A DNA stretch of 64,000 nucleotides, taken from positions 1 through 64,000 of the IMG/VR virus record IMGVR_UViG_3300037264_004923, one strand, 5' to 3'. The number at the start of each line of letters is the position of its first letter. Positions within the stretch are counted from its first letter, which is position 1. Under the pieces are notes generated by a model. That model ran no database searches. It saw only the letters and a list, made by a program, of their open reading frames with translations, and was not told the DNA's origin. Below are positions 23,739 to 33,092 of this stretch, in pieces. This DNA is from a virus. The position numbers and the translations under genes were made by a program.

Positions 23739-25441
23739 CGATCAAAGCAAAGCGTCGCGGATTCGTCAAGTTTCAGCAGAAGTCACAGCGGCCGCCTCTG
23801 TCCCGCGAGAAGTTCGAGTACTGGATGGATATGCTGCCGAAGATCCTGAAGGTCGGTACCGAGTTCGAGATCAATCTCCCGGATACCAGCCAAATACTGC
23901 AGGTGAAGGAAGAGACCCCCTGTCTACACGCCACTGTACCGGCAACCGCAGAGTGTGCCAAGGATTGCTCTAACCTCGAGGAATGCCTTGTCGAGCGTCA
24001 CCCCGCCTTCTGTCTCACGAAGAGCAGCGGGAAGTTTCTGGACAAGGATTTCCAGTGCCCAGCCAAGAGTGAGTCGGATACGGAATCTTGCCGCGCCTGC
24101 CCGGCGTGGATGCTGAACTGCATGGGCATGCGTTGCGCGATGTATTCTCCGGCGTGCTCTGTGTGCCCCTCCTTCCTAAGGAAGGGAGAAGTCATCGAGG
24201 CCGGCAACATTCGCAGAGATGCTGAAACCATTCGGCGTGAAGTAAAGGACATCCTTCAGCCGACCGGGTTCGTAGGAGAGACAGGCAGCCACGGGGCCCT
24301 CGAAGTCAAGAAGGACAACTCGCTGATCAACAACGGAGGTATAGAAGTCCCCACCGTTGGTCGACGGGTGCATTGGAACAGCTTCTACAAGATGTGCCAA
24401 GACATCCTTACGCCGATCGTCGAGAGAGGTGGCTTCGTGAATGAGCGGTGTGGTCAGCACTATCACGTTCTCGCTGGGTACTTCGACGAGCAGTCGGGTA
24501 TACGCGGAAGATACGTGTCCGAGATGGAAGAGCCTCTGCCCGAGATCATCCTCGCGAATCTGCATCAACTGCATCGTCGGTATCAGCTGGCAATGTATTG
24601 GATCATGAGCGCCGGCACTGTCCCCGAACACCTGACGCGCTGGGCCAAGTTCCGACAGTCAATCTACAAGTTCAGTGCCCTGAGAAATCCGATGTCTCGA
24701 GTGCAGGCAGAACTAGCTGAGCACATTGTGTCCATGAACAACGGTCAGAAAGGCAAGTACGCCTCCGTGGCGTATCACTTCTGCAAGTTCAATCCGGAAG
24801 GAAACGTCACTACCTTCCATATCGAGAACCGGATCGCTGATGGAACCCTGTCGGCTGCAGTGGCCAGTGCTTGGGGGATGCTTTGCTACGCCCTCGTCCT
24901 GAAGGCCGTTCGTCTATCCCAGTATGGTACGATGGAAGCCGGAGACGTAGAGTACAACGAGAAGGTAAAGCTCATTCAGCCTCATCTCATAGATGGTGGG
25001 CAACGGGACTGGGGTTCGGACAGGAACGCCAACACCGCGGGGCTCGCCCCATTCATTCCGTGGCTGCGGGAGAACACAGTGGAGCTCATCAACTTCCTAA
25101 AGCCTGAGCTCCATGGTCTTGGTCCGGCGTACGAAATTCTGATGTCTCTCGCGAACCGTCCGTGTTCAGCAAGGTTGATCAACGGAGACAGCTGGCAGAA
25201 GATCGAGGCCGACCTCATGAAAGAAGCGGGATTCAAGAGAAACCGTGGCTCGGAAGATGACATTCGAGAAGTTGTGGATCTGGCCGGCATTGTGGATTGC
25301 GAAAGCGTTGCTGCTTGGATCGAGGAAGTTTCGGCACATCTGGGACAGTCTCCCGCCGTAGTAACTGATGTTGTTTCCCAAATGACCCGATCGGGTCGGT
25401 ATCGATGGAGCCAACCCATCGGTGCTCTGATCACTACATAG
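23735..25441 (+). CDS. Amidoligase with Cys-rich insert
   Basis: A 568-residue protein, GTG start overlapping the previous TGA. It has GTEFEINLP, SLINNGGIEVPT and CGQHYHVLAG, the core of the amidoligase (GS-like) family. Between the first strand and the core (residues about 60-150) lies an insert with more than a dozen cysteines in CxxC-like pairs (for example CRACPAWMLNC, CSVCPSF), likely binding metal. It forms amide bonds between an unknown carboxyl and amine. The core is distinct from the two phiEco32-type ligases around it. Confidence 0.85.
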   Translation: MTIKAKRRGFVKFQQKSQRPPLSREKFEYWMDMLPKILKVGTEFEINLPDTSQILQVKEETPCLHATVPATAECAKDCSNLEECLVERHPAFCLTKSSGKFLDKDFQCPAKSESDTESCRACPAWMLNCMGMRCAMYSPACSVCPSFLRKGEVIEAGNIRRDAETIRREVKDILQPTGFVGETGSHGALEVKKDNSLINNGGIEVPTVGRRVHWNSFYKMCQDILTPIVERGGFVNERCGQHYHVLAGYFDEQSGIRGRYVSEMEEPLPEIILANLHQLHRRYQLAMYWIMSAGTVPEHLTRWAKFRQSIYKFSALRNPMSRVQAELAEHIVSMNNGQKGKYASVAYHFCKFNPEGNVTTFHIENRIADGTLSAAVASAWGMLCYALVLKAVRLSQYGTMEAGDVEYNEKVKLIQPHLIDGGQRDWGSDRNANTAGLAPFIPWLRENTVELINFLKPELHGLGPAYEILMSLANRPCSARLINGDSWQKIEADLMKEAGFKRNRGSEDDIREVVDLAGIVDCESVAAWIEEVSAHLGQSPAVVTDVVSQMTRSGRYRWSQPIGALITT

Positions 25442-25451
25442 GAGAAAAGAG

Positions 25452-26300
25452 ATGTGCGGTATTGCCACCATCTCGATCGGTCGCCGGAACCGCGATCGAA
25501 TTCCTTACGACAAGCTTCGTGCCCTCGTGCGAGAGCTCATGGTCGAGCTTCAACCCCGAGGCAACGACGCGTCAGGAATCGCCATCATAAACGCTCTCGG
25601 AACGACGCCAAGTAGCGTCTACAAGAAGGCGTTGAGACCGGATCGGTTCGTGGTTCGGCCTGCGTTCGAAGACTCCCTGAAGAAGATCGGACCAGAGACC
25701 AACTTCGTTCTTTTGCACGCCAGAGCGGCCACCGTCAGCGGCACAGAGAACAACTACAACAACCACCCCATTCTGATCCCGAACTTCGTAGGGATCCACA
25801 ACGGGACCCTGTACAACGAGGACGGGTTGTTCAAGGAGTTCGAGGAATACTTTCCTCGTGAAGGACAAGTGGATTCGGAAATCATCTTCCGGTTGTTCTC
25901 CCACTTCGTGAGCAAGGGTGTGGGTTCCCAGAAGGCCCTGAAAGAAACCGCGGAGTTGCTCAACGGAGCTTTCACAGGGGCGGTGGTGGATTGGAGAAGG
26001 CCACACGAAATGGTCATGTTCAAGCATGACCGGGCGTTGTGCCTAGTCCGCATTCCATACTACGACGTGGTCATCGCAGTCTCGGAATCGAAGTTCTATC
26101 AGCGCGCAGCGACACGACTGCGCATGAAGGTCAAGGCCTCCCATCAGTACGTGTTGGACGGCGTTGGCCTGATTATGAACTTGGAATCCGAGAAGCCGCT
26201 AGTTGACAACCTAGTTGATTTCGACATTCCAGTGAAGAGGTTCACCAGCATGGGGAGTCAGTATGGCAGCTACTATAGCCCACGGTCCTACGTCGGATAA
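25452..26300 (+). CDS. Class II glutamine amidotransferase, copy 1
   Basis: A 282-residue Ntn-type glutaminase. The N-terminal Met-Cys-Gly-Ile exposes the Cys2 nucleophile after Met removal. Other active-site blocks are RGNDASG, HARAATVSG, NNHP, HNGTLYN and VDSE. It releases ammonia (or acts on gamma-glutamyl substrates). No synthetase domain is attached, so it probably works with the adjacent ligases. AGGAGAAAAGAG is the ribosome site. Confidence 0.92.
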   Translation: MCGIATISIGRRNRDRIPYDKLRALVRELMVELQPRGNDASGIAIINALGTTPSSVYKKALRPDRFVVRPAFEDSLKKIGPETNFVLLHARAATVSGTENNYNNHPILIPNFVGIHNGTLYNEDGLFKEFEEYFPREGQVDSEIIFRLFSHFVSKGVGSQKALKETAELLNGAFTGAVVDWRRPHEMVMFKHDRALCLVRIPYYDVVIAVSESKFYQRAATRLRMKVKASHQYVLDGVGLIMNLESEKPLVDNLVDFDIPVKRFTSMGSQYGSYYSPRSYVG

Positions 26301-26312
26301 GGAACAGCAAGC

Positions 26313-28043
26313 ATGTGTGGTATTGTAGGCATCATTCAGTACGAATCTCGGGTCGATCGAGTCGTTCGCGCGAAGGCCCTGAGGATTCTGTTCTCGGACA
26401 TCATGCTGCTCACTGAGCCTCGAGGAGATGACGCAACCGGCATCTACCAAGTTCACGCCGACGGCGATTGGATGATGGCCAAGAAGGGCCAGAAAGTCTC
26501 CCAGTTTCTGTACGAAGTTGAGGGTAAAGATGACCCGATCACGTACAGCGACTTTATGAGGACGTGGGACCAGCATGAAATGGAAATGACCGCCCTAGTA
26601 GGTCATTGCCGCAAGGCCACTGTGGGAAGCCGTGGACAGAACAACGACGACAATCATCCCTTCGCTGTGCAACTAGACGAGCGGAACGCCATCCTAGGTG
26701 TGCACAACGGTACGCTGACCAACCACGAGACCATCTTCAAGAAGCTGACCTGTCAGCTTCCTCGACAAGGCGGTGTCGACAGCGAGTCCATCTTCCATCT
26801 GATGTACGAGGAGACGGAGAAGGGTACGAAGCGCATGACCGGGGACATTCTCCGCAGAATGGGAGAAAGAATTGACGGAGCGTACGCCGTGGTCGCGGTC
26901 AATACACGCTTCCCGAATCAGGTATCCGTGTTTCGAGAGGGTCGACCGACAGAAATGATCATGGTTGCCCCCCTCAACATTGTCATTCTGGCTTCGATGA
27001 AGAAGTTCGTCGAAGAGGCTCTGGCGAAGTACGAGTTCTTCCGGCGAATAATGGATCCCAGTCTGCCGGCTCTCACAACAAACGATCGGATGTTGCCGGA
27101 GCGCGACTATCGAATCTTCGACACCACGCTGCCCTTCCCCACTGGCAAATTGGAATGGGCCGATTTCGATGCCATCTCCGAGAAGGGAGAAATGAGGAGA
27201 CTTACCAATTCTATTCTGGAGGATTGGAAGCCCGAGACGAGCTCACCTTCCAGCTTATATTCAGGCGGCCATCACGGCGGATACAGCTCTCATCAAGGCT
27301 TCCACAGGGCTACGGGGACTCCGCCAGCTCCTGCAGCCGCGACTGTACCCGCCGAGACAACCACCCCGGTATCGCCGGCGGCTCTATCTGGGGTGCGTGC
27401 ATTGCCGGCTTGTATCAAGAAGCCTGAGGAAATCACCAAGGTTGATGCAGAGATCGTCTTTGGAGAGCCCACCGAGGAGGAAGCGACCAAGGCCTTCCAT
27501 CAAGTAGTATCCCTAGGACTCTGCGTGAGCTACGATTCCACGGGAGAGGTGGCGAAGGCACTGGATAAAACTGAGTCCGAGATCAACAAGACGCCGATCT
27601 CGGAGATTGCAAACGAACTGTCGAAACTGCACTTCAACTTTGGCTATGCCATGGGAGCCATCGATTCCAAGGCGTCCAACGAAGAGGTACGAAGACTCGG
27701 CCGCCAGCAGCTTCAGAAGATGGAGAGGTTGGCCGAAAAGCAGAAAAAGGCAGAGAAGCACATCTGGGAGTTGAAAAGTCTCATTCAAATCGGAATCGCG
27801 CTAGCCGAATGTGGTTTTCCGATCAGCGAGCGGAATGCCAAGACGGTGCTTCAGTCCTTCAAAGCTCTTCCGGCTGGACGTGCTGGGGATGTGGAGAAGA
27901 TGCTTCACAGTGTATTGGAAGATAAGGCTGCACAGAAGACAGTGCGAGACTTGGTTTCCAAGCTGAAGTCTGCCGCGCAGCGACAAAAGCTGAAGAAGAA
28001 AGAGCGGGCCTCCAAGGCCGATCAGTCCTCCACGTCCGAGTAG
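26313..28043 (+). CDS. Class II glutamine amidotransferase, copy 2, with long C-terminal extension
   Basis: A 576-residue protein. The first 260 residues are a second GAT-II domain: MCGIVGII, RGDDATG, GHCRKATVGS, DDNHPF, HNGTLTNHE, VDSES. Residues about 300-350 are a Ser/His/Pro/Ala-rich linker, and the rest is helical with a lysine-rich coiled coil (RLAEKQKKAEKHIWEL) and a basic tail. The extension has no recognised domain and may dock the glutaminase to a ligase or substrate. Starts 12 bases after copy 1. Confidence 0.9.
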   Translation: MCGIVGIIQYESRVDRVVRAKALRILFSDIMLLTEPRGDDATGIYQVHADGDWMMAKKGQKVSQFLYEVEGKDDPITYSDFMRTWDQHEMEMTALVGHCRKATVGSRGQNNDDNHPFAVQLDERNAILGVHNGTLTNHETIFKKLTCQLPRQGGVDSESIFHLMYEETEKGTKRMTGDILRRMGERIDGAYAVVAVNTRFPNQVSVFREGRPTEMIMVAPLNIVILASMKKFVEEALAKYEFFRRIMDPSLPALTTNDRMLPERDYRIFDTTLPFPTGKLEWADFDAISEKGEMRRLTNSILEDWKPETSSPSSLYSGGHHGGYSSHQGFHRATGTPPAPAAATVPAETTTPVSPAALSGVRALPACIKKPEEITKVDAEIVFGEPTEEEATKAFHQVVSLGLCVSYDSTGEVAKALDKTESEINKTPISEIANELSKLHFNFGYAMGAIDSKASNEEVRRLGRQQLQKMERLAEKQKKAEKHIWELKSLIQIGIALAECGFPISERNAKTVLQSFKALPAGRAGDVEKMLHSVLEDKAAQKTVRDLVSKLKSAAQRQKLKKKERASKADQSSTSE

Positions 28044-28064
28044 TGCTTCACAATCGAGGAAAAC

Positions 28065-29330
28065 ATGGGAAGAAAGATAGAGCTCCGACTCTTAATCTCG
28101 CCCTCGATGTCAGAGAAGAAGGAAGAGGGGATTATTCGGTTCCCTCTTCGAGCTCGCTCTCACTTTGGCTTTTCCGACAATTGCGTATCTATTGGCAAAG
28201 GAGGCGCAGAGCTCTACCTGTCTGTCAAACAGGCCTATAAGCATGACGTTCAGCGCATTCAGAAAATGCTCGCAACCAAAGAATTACCGCTTGAGGATGT
28301 TATCAGAGTAGGCTTCGTCACCCGGTCGGTGCATAGAAAGCTGAACCAGAAAGAAGGAAGTGCTTGGATCACCAATGGGATGGGAAACATAACCATTGGG
28401 TGTGACCCCGAATTCGGATTGATCGATCCGACCACAAAACTCTTGGTGCGAGGCGACAAGGTTCTTCCAGGTTCCATCCAGCACAAGTTCGGAGCCGACG
28501 GTCCTGGCGTGGAGATCCGCCCAGATCCTCGCAGAGACCACATCGGCGTAGTGGAGAACATCCGCAAATCGCTGGAGAATCCTCCAGAGGGTGCCGATAA
28601 ATACAAGTGGATCGGAGGCGCCACTTATCACGATAAGAACCGATGCTATTGGTTTGGTGGTCACGTACACTTGGGTCGCCCGGACAGCATCGATGCAGAG
28701 ATAGCCGGAGCATGCTACGAGAAGATTGCGGTTGTGCTCGATCATCTGGTGGCTTTCCCGATGGTTAGCTTCGATACCCCAGAACCGAATAAGCGAAGGA
28801 ACGGATGCCTGCATCAGTACGGGAAAGCTGGAGATATTCGAGCCAACTATCCCGAAGGAAATAGATTCGAGTACCGAGTACTCAGCGGTCTTTGGCTGGT
28901 GCACCCTGCCCTCGCACGTATCGTTCTAGGAGTTTCCAAGTGCGTGGCGGAGACCGCGTACGAAAGAATCATACACAACAACAAGGATCTGGAATACATT
29001 CAGGCCCCGGGCTCCAAGAAGGGCCTCCTCCGAAGCTTCGGTCTGAAGGGCTTCAAGGAGAAGGCCTCCATTATCAACAACGCGAATCCAGAACGCCTCA
29101 CAGAGGAGTCCATCTCTGAGTGGGAGCATCAACTGATGAGTTTGGATCGTGCCGATGAGTATAAGGAAGAGCTAACTGCTCTTGTGGAAATCGTCAAGGC
29201 TTCGCCAGAGAATGTCGTTCCTCAGTTGGATCTCGACATTCGAAACGCGTGGCAGAACAACAAACCGCTTCTTCCAGAAGCTTCCGCTTCCCTACGCAAA
29301 GCGTTGGACGCGGTGGAGAACAAGAAATGA
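28065..29330 (+). CDS. phiEco32-type COOH-NH2 ligase, copy 2
   Basis: A 421-residue relative of the 22638 ligase: ITIGCDPEFGLID, FGADGPGVEIRPDP, WFGGHVHLGRP, YGKAGDIRANYP and FEYRVLSGLWL align block by block. ATP-dependent carboxyl-amine ligation is expected; the substrate is unknown. The extended C-terminal tail is helical. GAGGAAAAC precedes ATG 28065. It overlaps the ATP-grasp-like gene by 4 bases (ATGA). Confidence 0.88.
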   Translation: MGRKIELRLLISPSMSEKKEEGIIRFPLRARSHFGFSDNCVSIGKGGAELYLSVKQAYKHDVQRIQKMLATKELPLEDVIRVGFVTRSVHRKLNQKEGSAWITNGMGNITIGCDPEFGLIDPTTKLLVRGDKVLPGSIQHKFGADGPGVEIRPDPRRDHIGVVENIRKSLENPPEGADKYKWIGGATYHDKNRCYWFGGHVHLGRPDSIDAEIAGACYEKIAVVLDHLVAFPMVSFDTPEPNKRRNGCLHQYGKAGDIRANYPEGNRFEYRVLSGLWLVHPALARIVLGVSKCVAETAYERIIHNNKDLEYIQAPGSKKGLLRSFGLKGFKEKASIINNANPERLTEESISEWEHQLMSLDRADEYKEELTALVEIVKASPENVVPQLDLDIRNAWQNNKPLLPEASASLRKALDAVENKK

Positions 29331-30430
29331 ACGGATATGTCTGGTACTCCTTTGGCTCGGACACGACTGGTCCGAAGTTGGCAGAGGCTCTAGGTTTCAA
29401 GTCGGGCAAGAAGACCCCGGATGTGTCTCGATTCGAGGTGGTTCTCGGTTGGGGTTGCAAACTAGGCGAGAAGTACGACGCCGAGCTCTTCAAGCAGCGG
29501 ATCCAGTCCGGAGCCCTGCGGGTGCTGAACACCCCGGAGACCGTCGAGGCAAACCGCGACAAGCTCGCGATGCTGTTGCGCCTCCAAGCGAAGAAGGTAT
29601 CGACTCCCGGTCTCGTCAGCTTGGACAAGAAGGACCCGGCGATGTGCGTGATGTCTCTGGATCTCGCCCTGAAGAACGGCGTCCTAGCGTACCCCATCGT
29701 GGGCATGTCGAGCATTCACAAGGGCGAGCCGTTCTTCTGCCACACGCGTGAGGACGTGGTCATGGCCGTGGTAGAGATCGTGAAGCAGACTGGTGCCTTC
29801 TACTTTCGCTCTCTCTGTGCGGGAACCGAGTACCGGATCCACGTGCTGCGGGATCAGGCGATCCTCGCCCAGATCAAGGCACCCGCCAAGAATCCTCTCG
29901 AGGCTACCGTGAAGTCGATGCTCGATGATCTGAAACATGGCTTCGAGAAGGAGGAGAAAATCGGCTTCCCAGTACCCGATGCGCGGGCCCAAGAGTGGAT
30001 CGTCAAGATGTTCGCGCCGGAGATGCTACGTGGTCCCTCACAACTACTCCGCAGCACCAATCGGGGATGGTCGCTCGAAGACTGCCCTCTTTCCACCGTT
30101 CCGGCCTTCGTTGTCACGGAGGCAATCAAGGCGATCGACGCCTCTGGTCTCGATATGGGGGTGGTCAGCCTCGTGATCGACGAGAAGGTAGCGAGGGTGA
30201 CCAACATTACCACGTCGCCGGCCCTCTCTGATAAGCACTTGGCGGCCTACGTCTCGGCGATCAAGGATTTCGCGGCGGCCGTGAAGAAGCCTGCCAAGGC
30301 AAAGACAGCGTCGGCCCCGTCCGAGATCGACCAAGCTCCGCAAGAGCTCATAACGCGCCTGAACGCCGCGATTCGCGGACTCAGCCGCAAGAAGGCGGAG
30401 GCTGTGCTCAGCGTGCTCGGCGAGGAGTAG
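29327..30430 (+). CDS. ATP-grasp-like protein with altered metal site
   Basis: A 367-residue protein related to the ATP-grasp gene at 38029 (YRIHVLRD / YRVHTFISG, and a closing P-x-x-S-D block). Where the 38029 protein has Glu254 and Asn256 for Mg binding (LEVNSTP), this one has Asn293 and Thr295 (TNITTSP), so catalysis may be weakened or changed. A C-terminal Ala/Lys/Pro-rich linker leads to a final helical stretch (AIRGLSRKKAEAVLSVL). ATG 29327 overlaps the previous stop. Confidence 0.72.
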   Translation: MNGYVWYSFGSDTTGPKLAEALGFKSGKKTPDVSRFEVVLGWGCKLGEKYDAELFKQRIQSGALRVLNTPETVEANRDKLAMLLRLQAKKVSTPGLVSLDKKDPAMCVMSLDLALKNGVLAYPIVGMSSIHKGEPFFCHTREDVVMAVVEIVKQTGAFYFRSLCAGTEYRIHVLRDQAILAQIKAPAKNPLEATVKSMLDDLKHGFEKEEKIGFPVPDARAQEWIVKMFAPEMLRGPSQLLRSTNRGWSLEDCPLSTVPAFVVTEAIKAIDASGLDMGVVSLVIDEKVARVTNITTSPALSDKHLAAYVSAIKDFAAAVKKPAKAKTASAPSEIDQAPQELITRLNAAIRGLSRKKAEAVLSVLGEE

Positions 30431-30433
30431 TTC

Positions 30434-30946
30434 ATGAAGTTCCTACACACACTTGGTGTTCTGGATCTGTCCGAACAGGTCGCGAGTTTGATCAACGCCT
30501 ACAACGGGCTATCCTTTCGCCGTACGGCGATTGACGTCCGTGACGGCAAGGTCGACTATGTGGTGGAGACCCACGGCAAGTGGGTGATCGGCTGTTGTGG
30601 TTATGAGAAGCTGGGACATCATCTCACCGAGATCAAGCATCTCACAGTCAGCAAAGACTGGAGACGCAGAGGAGTTGGAGGATTCTTGATCAAGAGTGTC
30701 CTCAATCTTTGTGAGACCCCGGCTGCTTTCTCCACTGTCAGAGAAGATAACAAGTCGAGCTTATCTCTCTTCCAGTCCCAAGGCTTCACCCCCGCGCTGT
30801 CTTACAGCGCAGAAGGGCATGAAGTTATTCTTCTTACTCGAGTGAGTCCTAAATGGCAAAAAGTGAAAACAGATTGGAAGCTCGGATCGTTCGACGATCA
30901 ATTCCTGTTGACAAGCGAAGGGATACTCCCTGGGTTGAAATCGTAA
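30434..30946 (+). CDS. GNAT-family N-acetyltransferase
   Basis: A 170-residue acetyl-CoA-dependent acetyltransferase. The acetyl-CoA loop is WRRRGVGGFLI, preceded by the LTEIKHLTVSKD strand and followed by REDNKSSLSLFQSQGF, the usual motif B region. It may acylate the amine made or used by the amide-bond cluster it ends. It starts 3 bases after the ATP-grasp-like gene and overlaps the next gene by 94 bases. Confidence 0.88.
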   Translation: MKFLHTLGVLDLSEQVASLINAYNGLSFRRTAIDVRDGKVDYVVETHGKWVIGCCGYEKLGHHLTEIKHLTVSKDWRRRGVGGFLIKSVLNLCETPAAFSTVREDNKSSLSLFQSQGFTPALSYSAEGHEVILLTRVSPKWQKVKTDWKLGSFDDQFLLTSEGILPGLKS

Positions 30947-32004
30947 AGCTCGGTAAGTCTCAGGCAGGAATGCCGTATTTGTACGTTCGCACTAATCCAG
31001 GTAGTAGCGACCGAGCCGATATGATTTTCATCAAGACTCATCTCATCATGAGTGTCCGGGCGGGCGACGTGATGGAGGACTTCTCCACAGCCGACGAAAC
31101 CCAGAATGAAGCCGTACAACTCATCGCAGAGTTCCTAGCGGACGAAGAGGGTTTCCAATCTCTAGAAGCGGAAAGGAAAGCAGACGTGGGCGAGGAACAA
31201 CTCGGACCCCGAAGAATAGAACTCGTGATCCAAGAAAAGAACACCTCAAGGACTCCTGCCGTTCAGAAAAGGATCGTCGTTACCTCTTTGCTGGAACCGT
31301 CCGGCAAATTCGCAAGCTACTTTCTTACGGGAAGAGAGTGGAGAAGCCTAGAGAAGCGGGATCTCAGTAAGATCAGAACGACGACCAACTCGGATGCAGT
31401 TGACATTCTGGAAATGTTCATCTACGACGCGGGTTCCATTTACAAGGAAGAGCGGGAACCTTTCAGCACTGAGATTACCAAGCAGCAAACAGCGTGGAGA
31501 CGGGCTTGTCGCGAGTTCAATCGCATCGGCGAGCCAGAAAAGATGCAACTCGACGCTTGGGATGGCATTGTAGGAATGCCTCCTGTAGTAATCAAGGCTG
31601 CCACCTCGCACTATCCTGATATCGATTCCGACGATTTCGAGGTATATGGCTACAGTGGTTGGATGCCGCGCACCCCTTCCACCTACAAGCCAAGTCCTCC
31701 CCACAAGGCCTATTTCCGTCGGGCAGGAGACAGCGTGGGTTGCGAACTCCTTCGCAAACATGAGGAGAACCTTCTGACTGCCAAGCTGGAGATCGTGGTG
31801 GTTTCTGATCCCGTACCGGAAACTGTGCCTGCAGAAACCAGAGAGGATGCGGAGGTATCCAAATCGAACCTTCCGATCGTCTTCACGCCAGAACCAGATT
31901 TCCGACAGTGCTACTGCGGCATGGCTGGGTGTGATAACTGCCACTTGACTTCTATCTTGACGGGAATCAACAAAAAGGAACATCGCCGCTACGATATTCA
32001 CTGA
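30853..32004 (+). CDS. Hypothetical protein, 383 aa
   Basis: No family recognised. A DGIVGMPPVV stretch is similar to the VGIPALLL region of the 10874/11943 paralogues, so a distant relationship is possible. The C-terminus has a tight cysteine knot (CYCGMAGCDNC) likely to bind metal. The first 94 bases overlap the acetyltransferase in another frame; a later start would shorten the overlap. Confidence 0.6.
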   Translation: MAKSENRLEARIVRRSIPVDKRRDTPWVEIVKLGKSQAGMPYLYVRTNPGSSDRADMIFIKTHLIMSVRAGDVMEDFSTADETQNEAVQLIAEFLADEEGFQSLEAERKADVGEEQLGPRRIELVIQEKNTSRTPAVQKRIVVTSLLEPSGKFASYFLTGREWRSLEKRDLSKIRTTTNSDAVDILEMFIYDAGSIYKEEREPFSTEITKQQTAWRRACREFNRIGEPEKMQLDAWDGIVGMPPVVIKAATSHYPDIDSDDFEVYGYSGWMPRTPSTYKPSPPHKAYFRRAGDSVGCELLRKHEENLLTAKLEIVVVSDPVPETVPAETREDAEVSKSNLPIVFTPEPDFRQCYCGMAGCDNCHLTSILTGINKKEHRRYDIH

Positions 32005-32010
32005 TTTCAT

Positions 32011-32039
32011 TTGACTTATACGAAGGGAAGAGTTATTCT
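32011..32039 (+). promoter_or_regulatory. Sigma-70-type promoter for ruvB
   Basis: TTGACT (32011-32016), 17-base spacer, TATTCT (32034-32039), 7 bases after the previous stop. The TTGACTTATA beginning is identical to that of the promoter at 40142. Confidence 0.75.
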
Positions 32040-32060
32040 TACTTCGAGGAGGGATGTATA

Positions 32061-33092
32061 TTGATTACCTTAAGTTCTTTTATCGGCAACGAGGATCTAA
32101 TCAAACTGCTGAGGATATCGGTCTCAGCTGCCCGGCAAAGAAATACTTCTCTACCGCACATCCTTCTGAAGGGACCTGCGGGTACGGGCAAGACCACTCT
32201 AGCGGAGGCCATAGCCCGTGAGTTCGGAACCGAACCCCTAGCTGTGACGCCAACCACGGCGAAGAAGAGCGAGGACCTACGGAAGCTCTTTCTAAGAATG
32301 CCTGGAGCGGGATACGACAACAAAGGCACAGTGATAGGAACTATTCAACCTCAAATCGTGTTCTGTGATGAGGTGCATCAGCTGCCTCTACTGGCCCAAG
32401 AAAATCTTGGTATCGCCATGCAGGATTGGCGACTGCCTGTACGGCTAAACGGGAAGGATGTCTTTGAATGGGTTCCCCGCTTCACTCTGATCGGCGCAAC
32501 TACCCGACCAGGTAAGCTTTCCAAACCCTTCTTGGACAGATTCCGAATTCAGTCTGATTTCGAGACCTACAGCTTGGAAGATACGATGAAGATCGTGGAG
32601 GTCCATGCTAAGAATCAGGGTCTGATTTTGGAACCTGGAGTGAAAGAGTCCATCGCTAAGCGGTCTCGGGGAGTAGCGCGCCTTGTGGTACGCTTCTTGG
32701 ACAGAGTTGCTGACGCAGCGGTGGTAGCAGCGCAGGGAAGAGAAGAACTAAAGAAAAGAATTTCCTTGGACTTGGCAGAGACCATGCTGAAGCATTTCCT
32801 GAAGGTAGATGACAGGGGTCTTACCAAATCGGACATCAAGATTCTGATCCAGCTTTCCAAGTTGTCTGCTCCAGTAGGATTAGATGCGCTGGCGGTCGTT
32901 GCCAATGAGGACTCGGCAACTATTCAGAACACCGTTGAGCCTTACCTGATTCAGGAAGGGTTGCTAATGAGAACCAAACAGGGTAGGATAATAACCGACG
33001 AGGGAAGGCGCTACCTTCTATCCAAGGGACACGCAGATAAACAAGATGACGTAAGCCCCCTGCGCCTTATCGCTTGGGAAAATGAACAGTAA
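32061..33092 (+). CDS. ruvB: RuvB-like Holliday-junction helicase
   Basis: A 343-residue AAA+ motor, normal RuvB length. Walker A GPAGTGKT at residues 38-45, Walker B with DEVHQL, the sensor GATTRPGKLSKPFLDRF typical of RuvB, and a C-terminal winged helix ending in TDEGRRYL. Drives branch migration, normally on RuvA, which is not seen here. TTG start at 32061 with GAGGAGGG upstream, and its own promoter. Confidence 0.92.
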   Translation: MITLSSFIGNEDLIKLLRISVSAARQRNTSLPHILLKGPAGTGKTTLAEAIAREFGTEPLAVTPTTAKKSEDLRKLFLRMPGAGYDNKGTVIGTIQPQIVFCDEVHQLPLLAQENLGIAMQDWRLPVRLNGKDVFEWVPRFTLIGATTRPGKLSKPFLDRFRIQSDFETYSLEDTMKIVEVHAKNQGLILEPGVKESIAKRSRGVARLVVRFLDRVADAAVVAAQGREELKKRISLDLAETMLKHFLKVDDRGLTKSDIKILIQLSKLSAPVGLDALAVVANEDSATIQNTVEPYLIQEGLLMRTKQGRIITDEGRRYLLSKGHADKQDDVSPLRLIAWENEQ

